DNA from: Stenocarpella maydis
Lineage: Eukaryota > Ascomycota > Sordariomycetes > Diaporthales > Diaporthaceae
DNA: 64,000 bases
NCBI GenBank assembly: GCA_002270565.1
Contig: NQMI01000003.1
Span: 902,876-966,875 of the forward strand
Reading direction: 5' to 3'
Shown: one piece after another, positions 1 through 10,395 of the stretch
How positions within the stretch are numbered: the first letter of the stretch is position 1
Layout of the letters: every line of letters begins with the position of its first letter
Program-made: the position numbers and the translations under genes
The notes under the pieces: generated by a model
What the model was told of the DNA's origin: nothing
The model's input: only the letters and a program-made list of their open reading frames with translations
The model's database searches: none

Positions 1-595
1 TGTTAAACGGAACCGCTCAGCAGGGCGTTGGCACTTCCTGCAAGGAGTTACCCTAGACTTCTTGTAAGGAGTTACCCTAGACTTCTAGTAAGGAGTTACC
101 CTAGACTTCTTGCGAGTCAGGCGATTTTCGCTGAGTACGCCTAGTGCGTGCGCGACGCAAGATGAGTTTGGTGGCCGTGAGTCGATTATTTTGGCCTGCA
201 TTTGCACCTTAATTCAGACCTCTGCATTACCCTTATTTCTTACCCAAAAAGTATATAACTTAGTGCATTAGATAGCTTGATTTCTGAAGTTTGTATGTAC
301 TTAATTTGGGCATTACCAGGGCTATGGTTGGCTGGTGGCTTGGAACCAAAGATGGTGTGTTGGAAGGGCGAATTCTCCGGCATTTGCAAATTTGCACCAG
401 AGCCTACCGCAGCGTGCCCAGGGGTGAGACAGGGTCGGAGGGTATATAAGGAGGGCTTACAGAAGCCCAACTTAATTCAATACAAAGTTGTCCAGACCAT
501 TGTCAATCGTCCCAATTCGCCTCAGAGCACCATACTGCGACCCTGCCGAAACACACACGCTGAACTGAATGCTATTCTATAGCACAAATTCATCA
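1..595 (+). mobile_element. LTR-A copy 1 (LTR-like repeat)
   Basis: This is the first of seven copies of a roughly 596-bp repeat that begins TGTTAAACGG and whose shared part ends AATTCATCA. It holds three tandem copies of a 19-bp motif (AAGGAGTTACCCTAGACTT, with small variations) at about 41-110 and a TATA box (TATATAAGG) at about 441, followed by AT-poor sequence that could be a transcription start zone. That layout fits a retrotransposon LTR with U3 enhancer repeats and a promoter. The copy starts at the window edge, so its left flank and target duplication cannot be seen. Short ORFs of 76-101 codons recur in every copy and are not taken as genes. The parent element is not identified. Confidence 0.75.
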
Positions 596-597
596 GA

Positions 598-1468
598 CAA
601 GCATTAGGAATATATTTCTAGAAGGAAATATAAATATAGGTGGGATAACCCCTAAGTAATCAGGTATCTTAAGGTCTTTATTATTATCTCTATTCTCTAT
701 TCCAGCTACACCGCTACCACATTACCTATTGCTTACCCCAATAAGAATTATATTAATTCAAAAGCATAACTAGAATGCAAGCAAGTGGGTGGGGACTAAA
801 GAAGCAAATTACTAGGTTCCTATATCAGCAATCAGTAATAGCCATCAATCCTAGGCTTACAAAAAAGCGGCTAAGCAAGAGGAGAAGAATTACAGACCAA
901 GCATGCTATAGCAGAATAAGAGTAGGGATAAGCAGGCCAGGAATTAAGAGCTATAAAGGGTCTAATAAAGCTAAATTCAGGTAGCTTATCTAATCAGAGG
1001 AGGAAAGTAATTTTAGTTATTTCGGGCGGACTATTGCTTATTCTTTATAATGATCCGGAGAGGAGTGTATTCTAGGGTCTAGGGGAACCGGTATATTTCG
1101 GAATCTAAAGGAAAACCAGCCTTAGCATCCCCCCCTCCCTCCAAGACTATAAGAAGGGGCCTTCCTATATTGCTTTTAGGAAATTTCTAGTCCTAAAGAA
1201 TCAATCTTTTTATACCCTATGAATTTATACCTATCTAATATATACATATATACTATGAAATTATTTCTTGTGCCCTTTTTTTCTGACTTTCCTCCTTAAT
1301 ACCCTTTATTCCTCTTATAACTCTCCTATTGCATTAGGGGCTCCTCTTCTTGCCTTCCACGCTCCTCTTGGGGTGGTTGCTTGATCAGGGCTCTGGCAGA
1401 ATGTGTGCCTTTTTGTGTGTATGGAGGTTTTGTCCTCTTGCTCTCCCTCTGGGCCCGTTTTCAATAGG
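598..1468. repeat. Long direct repeat, copy 1 (about 870 bp)
   Basis: This stretch is repeated in the same orientation at about 4507-5380, with many C/T and G/A differences as expected after RIP. It is AT-rich, but one segment (about 1340-1460) has kept GC content and is almost identical in both copies. No recognisable domain was found. The two copies could be ends of one element, or two copies of the same unknown element; no TG...CA termini were seen. Confidence 0.7.
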
Positions 1469-1613
1469 AGGAGGATTATATATTTTGAAGACCCTAATAA
1501 TAGGAGGTAATTGCTCCTTACCCTTTCCCTTCTCTTCTTATCTTGATTAAAAAGGAGAAGATATAGTAATAGTAAAGCTCATCTGATTAGAGAGGCTTAA
1601 CAGTTTAATAATG

Positions 1614-2279
1614 AGATTAATAATTAATAGTTAATAATACTATTAGGGGGAAGTTGAAGAAAAGGATTAGTAGGGGAAAAGCAACTTTAAATATAAAAAG
1701 TTGGAGAGGGGAGCTCTTATTAGAAGCATTTAAAGCAACAAAGGTTGCTACCTAGCAGAAAAGGGAAGGAAGTTGAGTAATTCACTAGCTCAAGTGATTC
1801 ACCCATCTTAAGGCTCCCCTTCTAATAAAAGCCCACCTTTCTGCCATAACCTCCAACCCAACCACTTCTTTCACAACCATCACACCTCAGCTAATCTCTA
1901 ATCAGTATAGTATAACTTGCATCATCAAGACTCAAAAGCTGCTGCAACCATTAACCTCTACCCTTAAAACTCATTACCTCCCCTCTATTACCTAATTTCT
2001 CCTTACCTTAGCACCCTTTTCCCCAGTCCGACTAATCAGAAAGATATCTTCCTTAAGCTAGTAAATAATAAAGAAATGTAAGGGAAAGAAAAAAGAATCC
2101 CTATTGATCCAGTTTATAGCTATTAACAGTCTAAAAGGCTAAGTTAGCCCCATGAATGATCCTAATGCCCCTATGCCTACTATTGAGTACCCAGACCCTT
2201 CTGATTAGGTTAGCCTTAAAGCATAACTTTCAGCATTACCCTTTATTATGAATTTTAATAATATTGACCCTATATAGCA
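1614..2279. repeat. Duplicate flanking the N at 2280, left copy
   Basis: These 666 bp are repeated immediately after the N, at 2281-2946, with the same length and only scattered base differences. The left copy ends exactly at the N and the right copy starts exactly after it. The simplest reading is two overlapping contig ends, or two repeat copies, placed head to tail by the scaffolder. Confidence 0.8.
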
Positions 2280-2280
2280 N

Positions 2281-2946
2281 AGATTAATGATTAATAGTTA
2301 ATAATGCTATTAGGGGGAAGTTAAAGAAAAGGATTAGTAGGGGAAAAGCAACTTTAAATATAAAAAGTTAGAGAGGGGAGCTCTTATTAGAAGCATTTAA
2401 AGTAGTAAAGGTTGCTACCTAGCAGAAAAGGGAAGGAAGTTGAGTGATTCACTAGCTCAAGTGATTCACCCATCTTAAGGCTCCCCTTCTAATAAAAGCT
2501 CACCTTTCTACCACAACCTCCAACCCAACCACTTCTTCCATAATCACCACACCTCAGCTGATCTCTAATTAGCGCAGCATAACTTACATTATTAAGACTT
2601 AAAAGCTACTATAACTAATAACCTCTACCCTTAAAACTCATTACCTCCCCTTTATTACTTAATTTCTCCTTACCTTAGCACCCTTTTCCCCAGTCCAACT
2701 AATCAGAAAGATGTTTTCTTTAAGCTAGCAAATAATAAAGGAAGGTAAAGGAAAGAAGAAGGGATCCTTATTAATCTAATTTACGGCTATTAATAGTCCA
2801 AAGGGCTAAGTTAGCCCCATGAACGATCCTAATGCCCTCATAACTACTATTAAGTACCCAGACCCTTCTAATTAGGTTAGCCTTAAAGCGCAACTTTTAG
2901 CATTGCCCTTTATTATAAATTTTTATAATATTAACTCCATATAGCA
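2281..2946. repeat. Duplicate flanking the N at 2280, right copy
   Basis: This is the partner of the 1614-2279 segment. It begins at the first base after the N and matches along its whole length with RIP-type differences. The sequence after 2946 has no counterpart on the left. Confidence 0.8.
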
Positions 2947-3230
2947 GCTAAGATTTCCCAACCCATATAATGTTTGCAATTAAGGAAACTAGGATTGTAA
3001 AGCTAGTATAAACCTAATAAAAGACCTATTGAAAACTAGAAACCTTAATAATGGGTTAGCACTCTCCCAAGCTTTTAATATATCAGACCTTTCGGTATAA
3101 CTACCATTCTTTTAGAACTAAAAATGGGGGTATAGTGATTATATGTAGCAGGTAGTGGATATATATTTTAAGGGCGTTAATCCCTATCTTTAGTTTAGAG
3201 ACCTCCCTAGGTAGAAGAACCTATTTGGCA

Positions 3231-3451
3231 CTCACTATAGTAACTTCCTTATAACCCTTTATAATATTGAAGGTCTCCTAGCTTAAGAGGTATGCCTACA
3301 TACTAATTATATTCTAGGGCTTATTAATTAGCAGCTGATTNCTCACTATAGTAACTTCCTTATAACCCTTTATAATGCAAAAGGTCTCCTGGCTCAAGAG
3401 GCATGCCTATATACTAATCATATTCTAGGGCTTATTAATTAGCAGCTAATT
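3231..3451. repeat. 110-bp duplicate on both sides of the N at 3341
   Basis: Positions 3231-3340 and 3342-3451 are near-identical copies of the same 110 bp, separated only by the single N. As at 2280, the duplicate starts and stops exactly at the gap character, which points to unmerged contig ends rather than a biological tandem repeat. Confidence 0.8.
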
Positions 3452-4506
3452 AATTTTAGCAACCTAATCTTTATAGTGCCCATAACCTATAATATTAATA
3501 GAGAACCCCCTAAATTATGGAGATACTACTTACTAAAGGATAGCTAGAGGTTCATTATCTAAGTTATATATACCCCAGGCCATTAGGTATTAAGCATCTT
3601 TAATAGGGATACTAAACAACTCAGTATAATTAATACTCATCCTGATTGGAGAACTCATAATAAGATATACCCCTATATAAGGGATTGCATTATATACTTC
3701 CTTACCCTTAGGCTACCTAAAGAATTCTTAAAATAGGCATACATAGTAATTCAAGTGAAGGTCACGCTGTAGCTAGGATTAACTGCCTATAGACTCCTTA
3801 TGGCTACCTATGTTGCCTTTTTCTTCCAAGAAAATCATGGAAAGAATGGCTGGGAATTCGGAGACTAAATTAAAACCAGGCTGCTTGAATCCGCCCCTTC
3901 TAGCTTGCCCGCTAAGAAAGCCTTAGCTCTTATTTAGGATTTTGCTATCTGATTGGAAATTAATAAATTAGGGCGTCTAATTAGGGGCATCTAGAATACT
4001 CTAGTTATTAGCTATAATAAGTATAAGAGGCTTATAGCAGGAAAGAATATTATGTACTCTTAAGCTAATATCTTAGGGATGAATAAGGGGGAGATTAAAT
4101 ATTATGCTATACTCGGTATAGGATTAGAACTAGGATAAAATCTGCTGGGCTTCCTTATAGCAAGATTTAATAAGGCTAATCTTTTAAGGCCTATTAACAT
4201 TTAGACTTCCAGGTTGAGCAAAACTCCTATTACCCCTAATAGCTTAAAGAACCAGCTACCTATCCTAATATCTAAGACACCTGGTGTGGCCATAAAGAAT
4301 CTAATCATAATATCTAGGCTTAGACTTTATAAGGACCCATTTAAGATACCTGAGCCTCTACCTCAGGCAGATAAAGCATAAATATATAGAGAAGATAGTC
4401 TTAAGATACTAAGTAAAGCAAGAACTGCTCTATAGATGCCTAATCAAAGTAGGGCCGGAATGCTATAGGGTAACCCTATTAAACTTCTCTTATAGTAAAT
4501 ATTGGA

Positions 4507-5380
4507 GGCAAGCATTAGGAATATATCCCTAGGAGGAAATATAAATATAGGTAGGATAACCTCTAAGCGATCAGGTATCTTAAGGTCTTCATTATCATCT
4601 CTATCCTTTATTCTGGCTATACCGCTATTATATTGCCTATTACCCACCGCAATAAGAATTATAATGATTTAGGAGTATAACTAGAATGCAAGCAAGTAGG
4701 TAGGGACTAAGGAAGCAAATTACTAGGTTCTCATACCGGCAATTAGTAATAGCCATTAATCCTAAGCTTATAAAAAGGCAGCTAAGCGAGAGGAGAAGGA
4801 TTACAGACCAAGCGTGCTATAGCAGAATGAGAGTAGGGATAAGCAGGCCAGGAATCAAGAGCTATAAAGGGTCTAATAAAGCTGAATTCAAGTAGCTTAT
4901 CTAATTAGAGGAGGAAAGTAATTTTAGTTATTTCAGGCAGACCATTACTTATTCTTTATAATGGTCTAGAGAGGGGTGTATTCCAGGGTCTAGGGGAACC
5001 AGCATATTTCAGAATCCGGAAGAAAACCAGCCTTAGCATCCCCCCCCCCTCCCTCTAAGGCTATAAGAAGGGGCCTTCCTGCATTACTTTTGAGAAATTT
5101 CTAGTCCTAGAGAATCAATCTTTTTTTATACCCTGTGAATTTATATCTATTAGATATATACATGTGTACTATAAAACTATTTCTTATGCCCTCTTTTTCT
5201 GCCTCTCCTTTTTAATACCCTCTATTCCCCTTATAACTCTCCTATCGCGTCAGGGGCTCCTCTTCTTGCCTTCCACGCTCCTCTTGGGGTGGTTGCTTGA
5301 TCAGGGCTCTAGCAGAACGTGTGCCTTTTTGTGTGTGTGGAGGTTTTGTCCTTTCACTCTCCCCTCTGGGCCCGTTTTCA
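4507..5380. repeat. Long direct repeat, copy 2 (about 870 bp)
   Basis: This is the second copy of the repeat at 598-1468, in the same orientation. Both copies share the sequence starting at AAGCATTAGGAATATAT and the well-preserved GC-richer block at about 5240-5370. After it the two loci diverge: this copy runs on into a decayed ORF, whereas copy 1 runs into other AT-rich sequence. Confidence 0.7.
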
Positions 5381-5439
5381 GTAGGTGCTATATATGCTTT
5401 ATAGTGATATGTTATGAGGAGGATATATGGCTTTAAGCT

Positions 5440-6142
5440 GTAAATGCCCTATTAGTACTTAATACGGCTTAATTTGCGCTAGTTGTATGGCTAATAAAGA
5501 GCAGGCTGGTCTTCCTCTTGAGAAGGGCGATATTTACGCTATATACTATCTTGATTATAACCTCTTAGTTGCGAACCCGCTCCTTATGGTACTCTCGCTA
5601 AAGAAGGTTACCGCTATAAAGGGAAGACCTTAAGATATTACTATATTTGTAGCAGATGAAGATAGCATCTTCAAGTTATATAGAAAGGCTATTATAGGTA
5701 AGAAGACTGCTGCCACCACTATTAGTCTAGGCAGCAGGGCTAGTAATAAAATGAGGGTGATAATGGCTTCCGTGCAGAGGGTTAACTTAGCTTTTAAGTG
5801 GAATAATGAGACCCTCTAGTCTCTGGATAAGGAGGACACCTGTAGCAGCAATGCTTAGCAGATAGCTATCCGCTGAGACCAGCAGCTAACGGCAGGGCTG
5901 ATAAAGTAAGGAAAGTATTAGCCTTTGAAGCGAAAACGCTAGGTGATAAAGATTATAATACTTATAGCGACGGCTTCTTTGGCAGTGAAGAAGCGGTTTA
6001 TGGGGGCAGCAAGAAGCATTAACGGGTTGCCGAAGGTATACTAGTTAGTTGGAGAGGTCCTTAGCGATGACGATGTTGCTGGCGATGAGGACAGCGAGGA
6101 GGAGATTCTCGATGAGATCATAGTGGCCGTAGACTAGATGCG
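5440..6142 (+). pseudogene. Decayed ORF in transposon DNA, unknown affiliation
   Basis: One plus-strand frame runs through this stretch with about seven in-frame stops, most of them TAG or TAA at positions where CAG, CAA or CGA would be expected before RIP. The predicted product has a CxxC-like start, a basic middle part and a strongly acidic tail rich in Asp and Glu before a stop near 6135. I do not recognise the family. It lies at the right edge of the first transposon block, just before the first gene island, and could be an accessory ORF of the element that carries the 870-bp repeats. Confidence 0.4.
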
Positions 6143-6506
6143 TGGGGAAAATACTATGGGTTTGAGCGATTGGGTGCCTATAGGAGTGTGGTGATATTAT
6201 GGTGATGAGGATAGCAAATGTAGTTAAATTAATGTTGTATATATAAATTGGGTGGTGCATGTAAATGTATTTGCACAGGGGGTGCGCCCTCTGTTTTTGG
6301 GGGTGCGAATCTCCGATCTCAACTATTAAGTAGATATTAAGCTTAAAAATAAAATCTTAGTTTTAAAATAAGATTCTAGCTCGCCTAACACAGCGAGGTT
6401 TAATCTGACTCGAGGTGGCAGCGCTGATACGCGACGACCTTTTCACCAGGCGTCGTCAGTATCATGCTACATCTCTTAAGCACCCATAAAAATACGTATA
6501 TTTCAT
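6143..6506. other. Edge of transposon block, upstream of gene island 1
   Basis: Composition changes here from AT-rich to normal. Around 6270-6300 there is a GC-rich motif, CACAGGGGGTGCGCC, which resembles the inner part of the Fot1-like ends at 11982-12013 and 13391-13422, so it may be a decayed transposon terminus. No gene was seen. The last 100 bp form the presumed 3' flank of the CoA-transferase gene. Confidence 0.4.
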
Positions 6507-8468
6507 CTAGTGCCAAGCTATTGAATCACTATTTCGATAACAGTTAGGCTCAGGTGCGGATTGGAAGTATGGTGAGGTGTTTGGGTCACTCAGTTGCACG
6601 ACCGGCTTGAGCACCTCGAACTCACCCCAGTCACCCTTCAGGGTTGACACATAAGGCGAGTCTGGCCTAGAAAACTTTGGCATCGTTTGCCTCCATCCCT
6701 TCAGTACTACATCCAATAGCTCAAGCACAAAGAGATCTGGGCCAGTCTCGTCCCATCCGAACGTTTGGTTGCACTCCTCCACCACCTCCCGGCTGTACAG
6801 TCCCACCTCGGGTTTCAGATGAAGAGTTGCAGCGGCCATCAGAGAGGCGAAGACGTGGTAGGAGCCACCTTGACGTGCACGATCCCTGATGGCCATCATC
6901 GTACCAATAGCACCGATCAAGCCTGTGAGCATATCCGGCACGGGCAGAGCGGGCAGAACGCACGTTCCGTCAGTATAGCCCAGACTTCGCCCCACAACAT
7001 AGGAGCAGCCAGATGCGGCATCGGCGATTTGCTGCCATCCAGGTCGCTCAGCCATAGGCCCATCCGGGCCATAGCAGTTCTCCTCCACGTACACGATACC
7101 CTTGCCCCTCTTACCGGCTATCTCTAGGAGACTCTCAAGGCTGAGACCCTTTCGGGCAATCACTCCTGGCCGGTAGCCTTGAATCAAGACGTCAGCGTCT
7201 TCGATGAGTTTGAGCAAGTGCCTTATATCTTCGTCCTTTGCTAGATCAACATCCATGGTTCGAACGCCGGCGTTGAGTGAGAGTTGAAGTGACTGCGACG
7301 AGTGGTTAGCCTTCTACGCGGAACATAGAGCGCATGGGAAATGACAAGCCGCTGTTAGAAAAGCATCGGGTTATGGGAGAACGTATTGCGGGCTTACATT
7401 GAAGTCGGCGAGCCGACTGCAGTTGACACGGATGACGTCCGCTCCGAGGGCTGCCAGTGTTGTCCCGATAACAGGGCCTGCGATGATACGAACAAGTTCC
7501 ACGACCTTAATGCCCGCCAGGGGCCGCTTATCGGTAGATACCGGTAAAGGGATCGCCGGTGTAAACGTCGCGTGTGACTGCCGCTGATAGTTGATCAGGG
7601 GATGCTTGGACAAGTCTTTGGCCATGCGGGTTTGCTCCCAGCCAGCCGGGGTGTAGCAGATGCTTCCACAAAGTCCTTGGACCAAGTGCATCATCTCGAG
7701 TTCATGCGCTCCAAACTTGCGAACGTTCTCGGCAATGACTTTGTACGCTTCATCATTGCTGGCACACTGTCGTGATGGATCCAAGTCGATTGTCTCCAGC
7801 ACAGGGTCTGCACCTAGAGATCCGTGCAGTTGAAACCAGACACCGTCATCCTTCGTCTGATAGTTGGCGGTGGCTCGTAGCCTAAGCGGAGTACCAAAGA
7901 TGCCACCCTCAAGGTCTTTGGGAAAGATGGCAGCCAGCTTGCCCTCCTTTGCAAGTTCCCGGACTGTTTGGCCATTACGCTTGCTCATCCCCACACTTCC
8001 TAGCCAAAATGCAGCATGGTCTGTGTCCACGGATACACTCCGGCTGGAGCTCTGGCCGTCCCTTAAATCAAGGAGCTCGTTGGCAACGATGCCGCTCATG
8101 GCGTGCAAGGCGCCGGCGATGACGGATGACTTCAAGGGACCCGGCGTGATTGTCTTGGGAGAACCTGTGAACGCTACGGCATCTAGAGCTGCCTGATCTT
8201 TGGTGAAACCTGGCGTCGCGTCCGCGAGGATCTTGAGAAGTCGCCGTGCATCTTGAGGCACTGGAAGGGCCTCGGTGTCGATCCAAGTCCCTGGACCATA
8301 GACCTCGTCACTTGAAACTGTACGTGGCATTGCCGTTTTTAGAGGTCGCGCGAGGGAAATAGAAGGTGCAATAAGAACCTGTACCTCTGTAGTGGTGAGC
8401 TCACAAGGAGACTGCCCTTTGTATTGCCTTTGGCCGAGCGTCCAGGCCAAGGTGAGCGGGATGGACAA
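6507..8468 (-). CDS. CaiB/BaiF family (type III) CoA-transferase
   Basis: The gene has two exons on the minus strand, 8468-7398 and 7292-6507, joined across a 105-bp intron (donor GTAAGC, acceptor CAG, phase 0), giving about 618 residues. Family members transfer CoA between carboxylic acids or race alpha-methylacyl-CoAs. The N-terminal half (about residues 80-290) is the extra, partial CoA-transferase lobe typical of the fungal form. The catalytic lobe starts at RPLAGIKVVELVRIIAGPVI and continues over the splice as LNAGVRTMDVDL. The Asp of the PVPDMLTG motif (about residue 477) lies where the family's catalytic aspartate is expected. The start is uncertain: a second Met at 8331 (MPRTVSSDEVYG) fits the family better than the first at 8468. 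It is followed upstream by a cupin gene on the same strand, suggesting a shared pathway. The natural substrate is unknown. Codon use is normal, without RIP damage. Confidence 0.88.
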
Positions 8469-9058
8469 GCACGACTATATGCTTGTACCCTGATGTATCG
8501 ATTATCGAGCTTTAGGTCTAATACAAAAGCAGTAAGTAAAGTGGCCCATATGCGTTCGGTTGTTCAGCAGAAACGGGCAATTCTGTGGTCCCGATAGTGG
8601 GTCCGGTCCGCCCAAGAGCCGGGCCTGGCCACCTGACCCTGGCGACAGGGCTTACACTAGGAACCCACGAACATTGTGGCGACTATGTATGCCATGCCGT
8701 GTGTGGATTCCGGCTGAATGTGTAGCATGTCTGACCACCGAGTCCGGGCATTGAGCGCACCCTGAGTGCGGATGTATGACACCTTGCCCTAGCGTGTTAA
8801 TGTAGGCGGGCAAGGCGGGCCAGCAGGCGAGAAGTATCTTGGATATCATGATGTGGCTGCCAAGTCGAGGTAACTGGCGCTTTTCTTCTCTGGCAGAGCT
8901 GCGCCTCCCTGACACATAATGTGAAGCTTGCAGTGGCCGAGATCGTTTGGGTCCGAGATATCAATCGCTACCACACATACAGACAACTTTTAAGCCTTGC
9001 CAAATTTTTCGAGCTCGGAAGACACCTCCTCAATCAACCCCCAAAACTCGATTTTACG
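8469..9058. other. Intergenic, between cupin and CoA-transferase genes
   Basis: These 590 bp separate two minus-strand genes and should hold the promoter of the CoA-transferase. Composition is ordinary. I see no convincing coding exon, TATA box or repeat. Confidence 0.5.
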
Positions 9059-9466
9059 CTACCGACTTGATGCTGATACGACTTTGAACCGGTATTTGAT
9101 GTTTTCGAATTTTCCCTCCGCAAAGACATAAAGCCACCTCAGCGACTCATCTGGTCCGCAAAAGACACCATGCATTACGTCTGCGGGAATCCACAGCATA
9201 CAACCTTCCGAAACATGATGTCTAACTCCGTCGATCTCCACCTGGCCGGTCCCCGAAAGCACGTAATACATCTCAGCCTGAGTGTGCTGATGGAGGGCGA
9301 GCGTGCCATTAGACGGACAGCTCGCGATGCCTGCGCATAGAGAGTCTGAGTGGTTTGAAAGGAGCGTTTGCCAGACGACATTGCCGTAGTTGGAGTCGTG
9401 AAAAGAGTCCCATTCTATCTTGCTGGCTTTCTCGGGGGGGATAATCAACGGCGACCGCTCGTGCAT
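9059..9466 (-). CDS. Small cupin-fold protein
   Basis: A single-exon gene for 135 residues. The central part is one cupin_2 barrel: motif 1 reads HQHTQAEMYYVLSGTGQVEI, giving likely metal ligands His59, His61 and Glu65, and motif 2 (LWIPADVMHGV) supplies His99. No signal peptide or membrane segment is visible. Short single-cupin proteins include isomerases, lyases, dioxygenases and unexplained metal-binding proteins, so the reaction cannot be told from the sequence. The next downstream gene on the same strand, 590 bp away, is the CaiB/BaiF CoA-transferase. The start is the only Met that keeps the frame; an upstream ATG at about 9497 is in another frame. Confidence 0.8.
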   Translation of the reverse strand: MHERSPLIIPPEKASKIEWDSFHDSNYGNVVWQTLLSNHSDSLCAGIASCPSNGTLALHQHTQAEMYYVLSGTGQVEIDGVRHHVSEGCMLWIPADVMHGVFCGPDESLRWLYVFAEGKFENIKYRFKVVSASSR

Positions 9467-9932
9467 CGTGGAGGCGTCGCTGCGAGGTTGAGGGCCATGT
9501 CAGTTCTCAGAGGTCGGGAATTTTGCGCTTGTAAGGACTTGTGTGGCTATACGAGGCCTCGGAAAGAGATCTCGTGTCGCCTGTCAAGAGCTACAAACCA
9601 GGGAAGTGCTATTGTGGTGATTTCTGGAGTCCTGTGTCGCCGACTGGTGGTCTTGATGACCCAGGAATTTAGACACTGGAATTCCAATTTACCAGCTCTC
9701 AGGCAACAAAACAAAGATGGAGGAAGGGTAAGGTAACCAAGATGCAAAAAGCTGTCAACGCCGTTCCTCTTCTTCGTTCTTATTGTTCAGACAAGGCTTC
9801 CTGGTCATGAAGAGCTAGAAAATTTTCTTACGCAAGCGAAACGTGTGGTTGGCTTATCGACTGAAGTGTCGAACTGAAGGGGCCGTAAGGGAGGTAATGT
9901 GGAGACGGTCCGGATCAGATGTAGCAGCAGCT
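9467..9932. other. Promoter side of the cupin gene; first copy of a duplicated flank
   Basis: This is ordinary-composition sequence upstream of the cupin gene. From 9702 onward it is identical to 12626-12856. It ends in CAGCT directly before an LTR-B copy, the same five bases that flank the solo LTR-B at 12857-13318. No coding exon is supported. Confidence 0.6.
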
Positions 9933-10395
9933 TGTTATGAGCCAACACGCATTGGCGGCTGACTACCGCAGAAGACAACCCCGCAGGACGGGAAACGGCT
10001 CCCGAAAAGGTCGTCCCGCCTGATCCAATTAGTAACGCTACCTTATTAGGGTTAGGGTCTGGCTCGCAACGCTTGATTGCAAGCCATACAAGCCCGCTTG
10101 AAGGATGAAGTATTAAGCCTCGTGCAATAGCTTAATGGCTCGATATGCAAGCCTGCAAGCCACTAAAGAGTTAGAACATATATATGGATATAGTTATTAC
10201 TATAGTAGATAGTTTTCATAGAATAGACTCTTCAGTCGTTAATCTAAGTATTTAATCCTAGCATTGGATAGCCTTATAGCTAGTAATTATTATTAGTTAA
10301 TAATATTGCTTAACTACCGCCTAATAATATATTCCGAATATAAACCCTTGATCTTTCAGGTCTAAACACGCTCGGAAAACCCTCTGATCATTACA
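9933..10395 (+). mobile_element. LTR-B copy 1, probably a chimera of two loci
   Basis: The repeat begins TGTTATGAGCC and ends CTGATCATTACA, like the solo LTR at 12857-13318. The first 97 bp are identical to that solo copy; from 10030 on the sequence abruptly shows dense CA-to-TA and TG-to-TA changes. On the left it is preceded by CAGCT, but on the right it is followed by TTATA and codons of a Fot1 transposase, so there is no matching target duplication. The switch inside the LTR suggests that two loci were joined in assembly. Confidence 0.75.

Larger units (their letters stand above)
1469..4506. mobile_element. RIP-degraded transposon remnant, unclassified
   Basis: This is about 3 kb of AT-rich sequence, sandwiched between the two copies of the 870-bp direct repeat. 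On the plus strand from about 3700 to 4440 a long frame can be followed with only scattered stop codons, which looks like a coding region broken by RIP, but I recognise no reverse transcriptase, integrase or transposase motif in it. The segment contains two single-N junctions (2280 and 3341), each flanked by a near-duplicate of the same sequence, so its true length is probably shorter than shown. Confidence 0.5.

Noticed and set aside
240..582. Recurrent 76-101 codon open frames in each LTR-A copy (also near 12.4, 16.3, 16.8, 19.1, 19.8 and 27.2 kb)
   Set aside because: They overlap the TATA box, lie on both strands and recur only because the LTR recurs; no domain.
6507..9466. Idea that the CoA-transferase and cupin form a DMSP-cleavage pair
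   Set aside because: Both families are far too broad; the bacterial DMSP CoA-transferase has a different two-domain layout and no specific residues could be matched.
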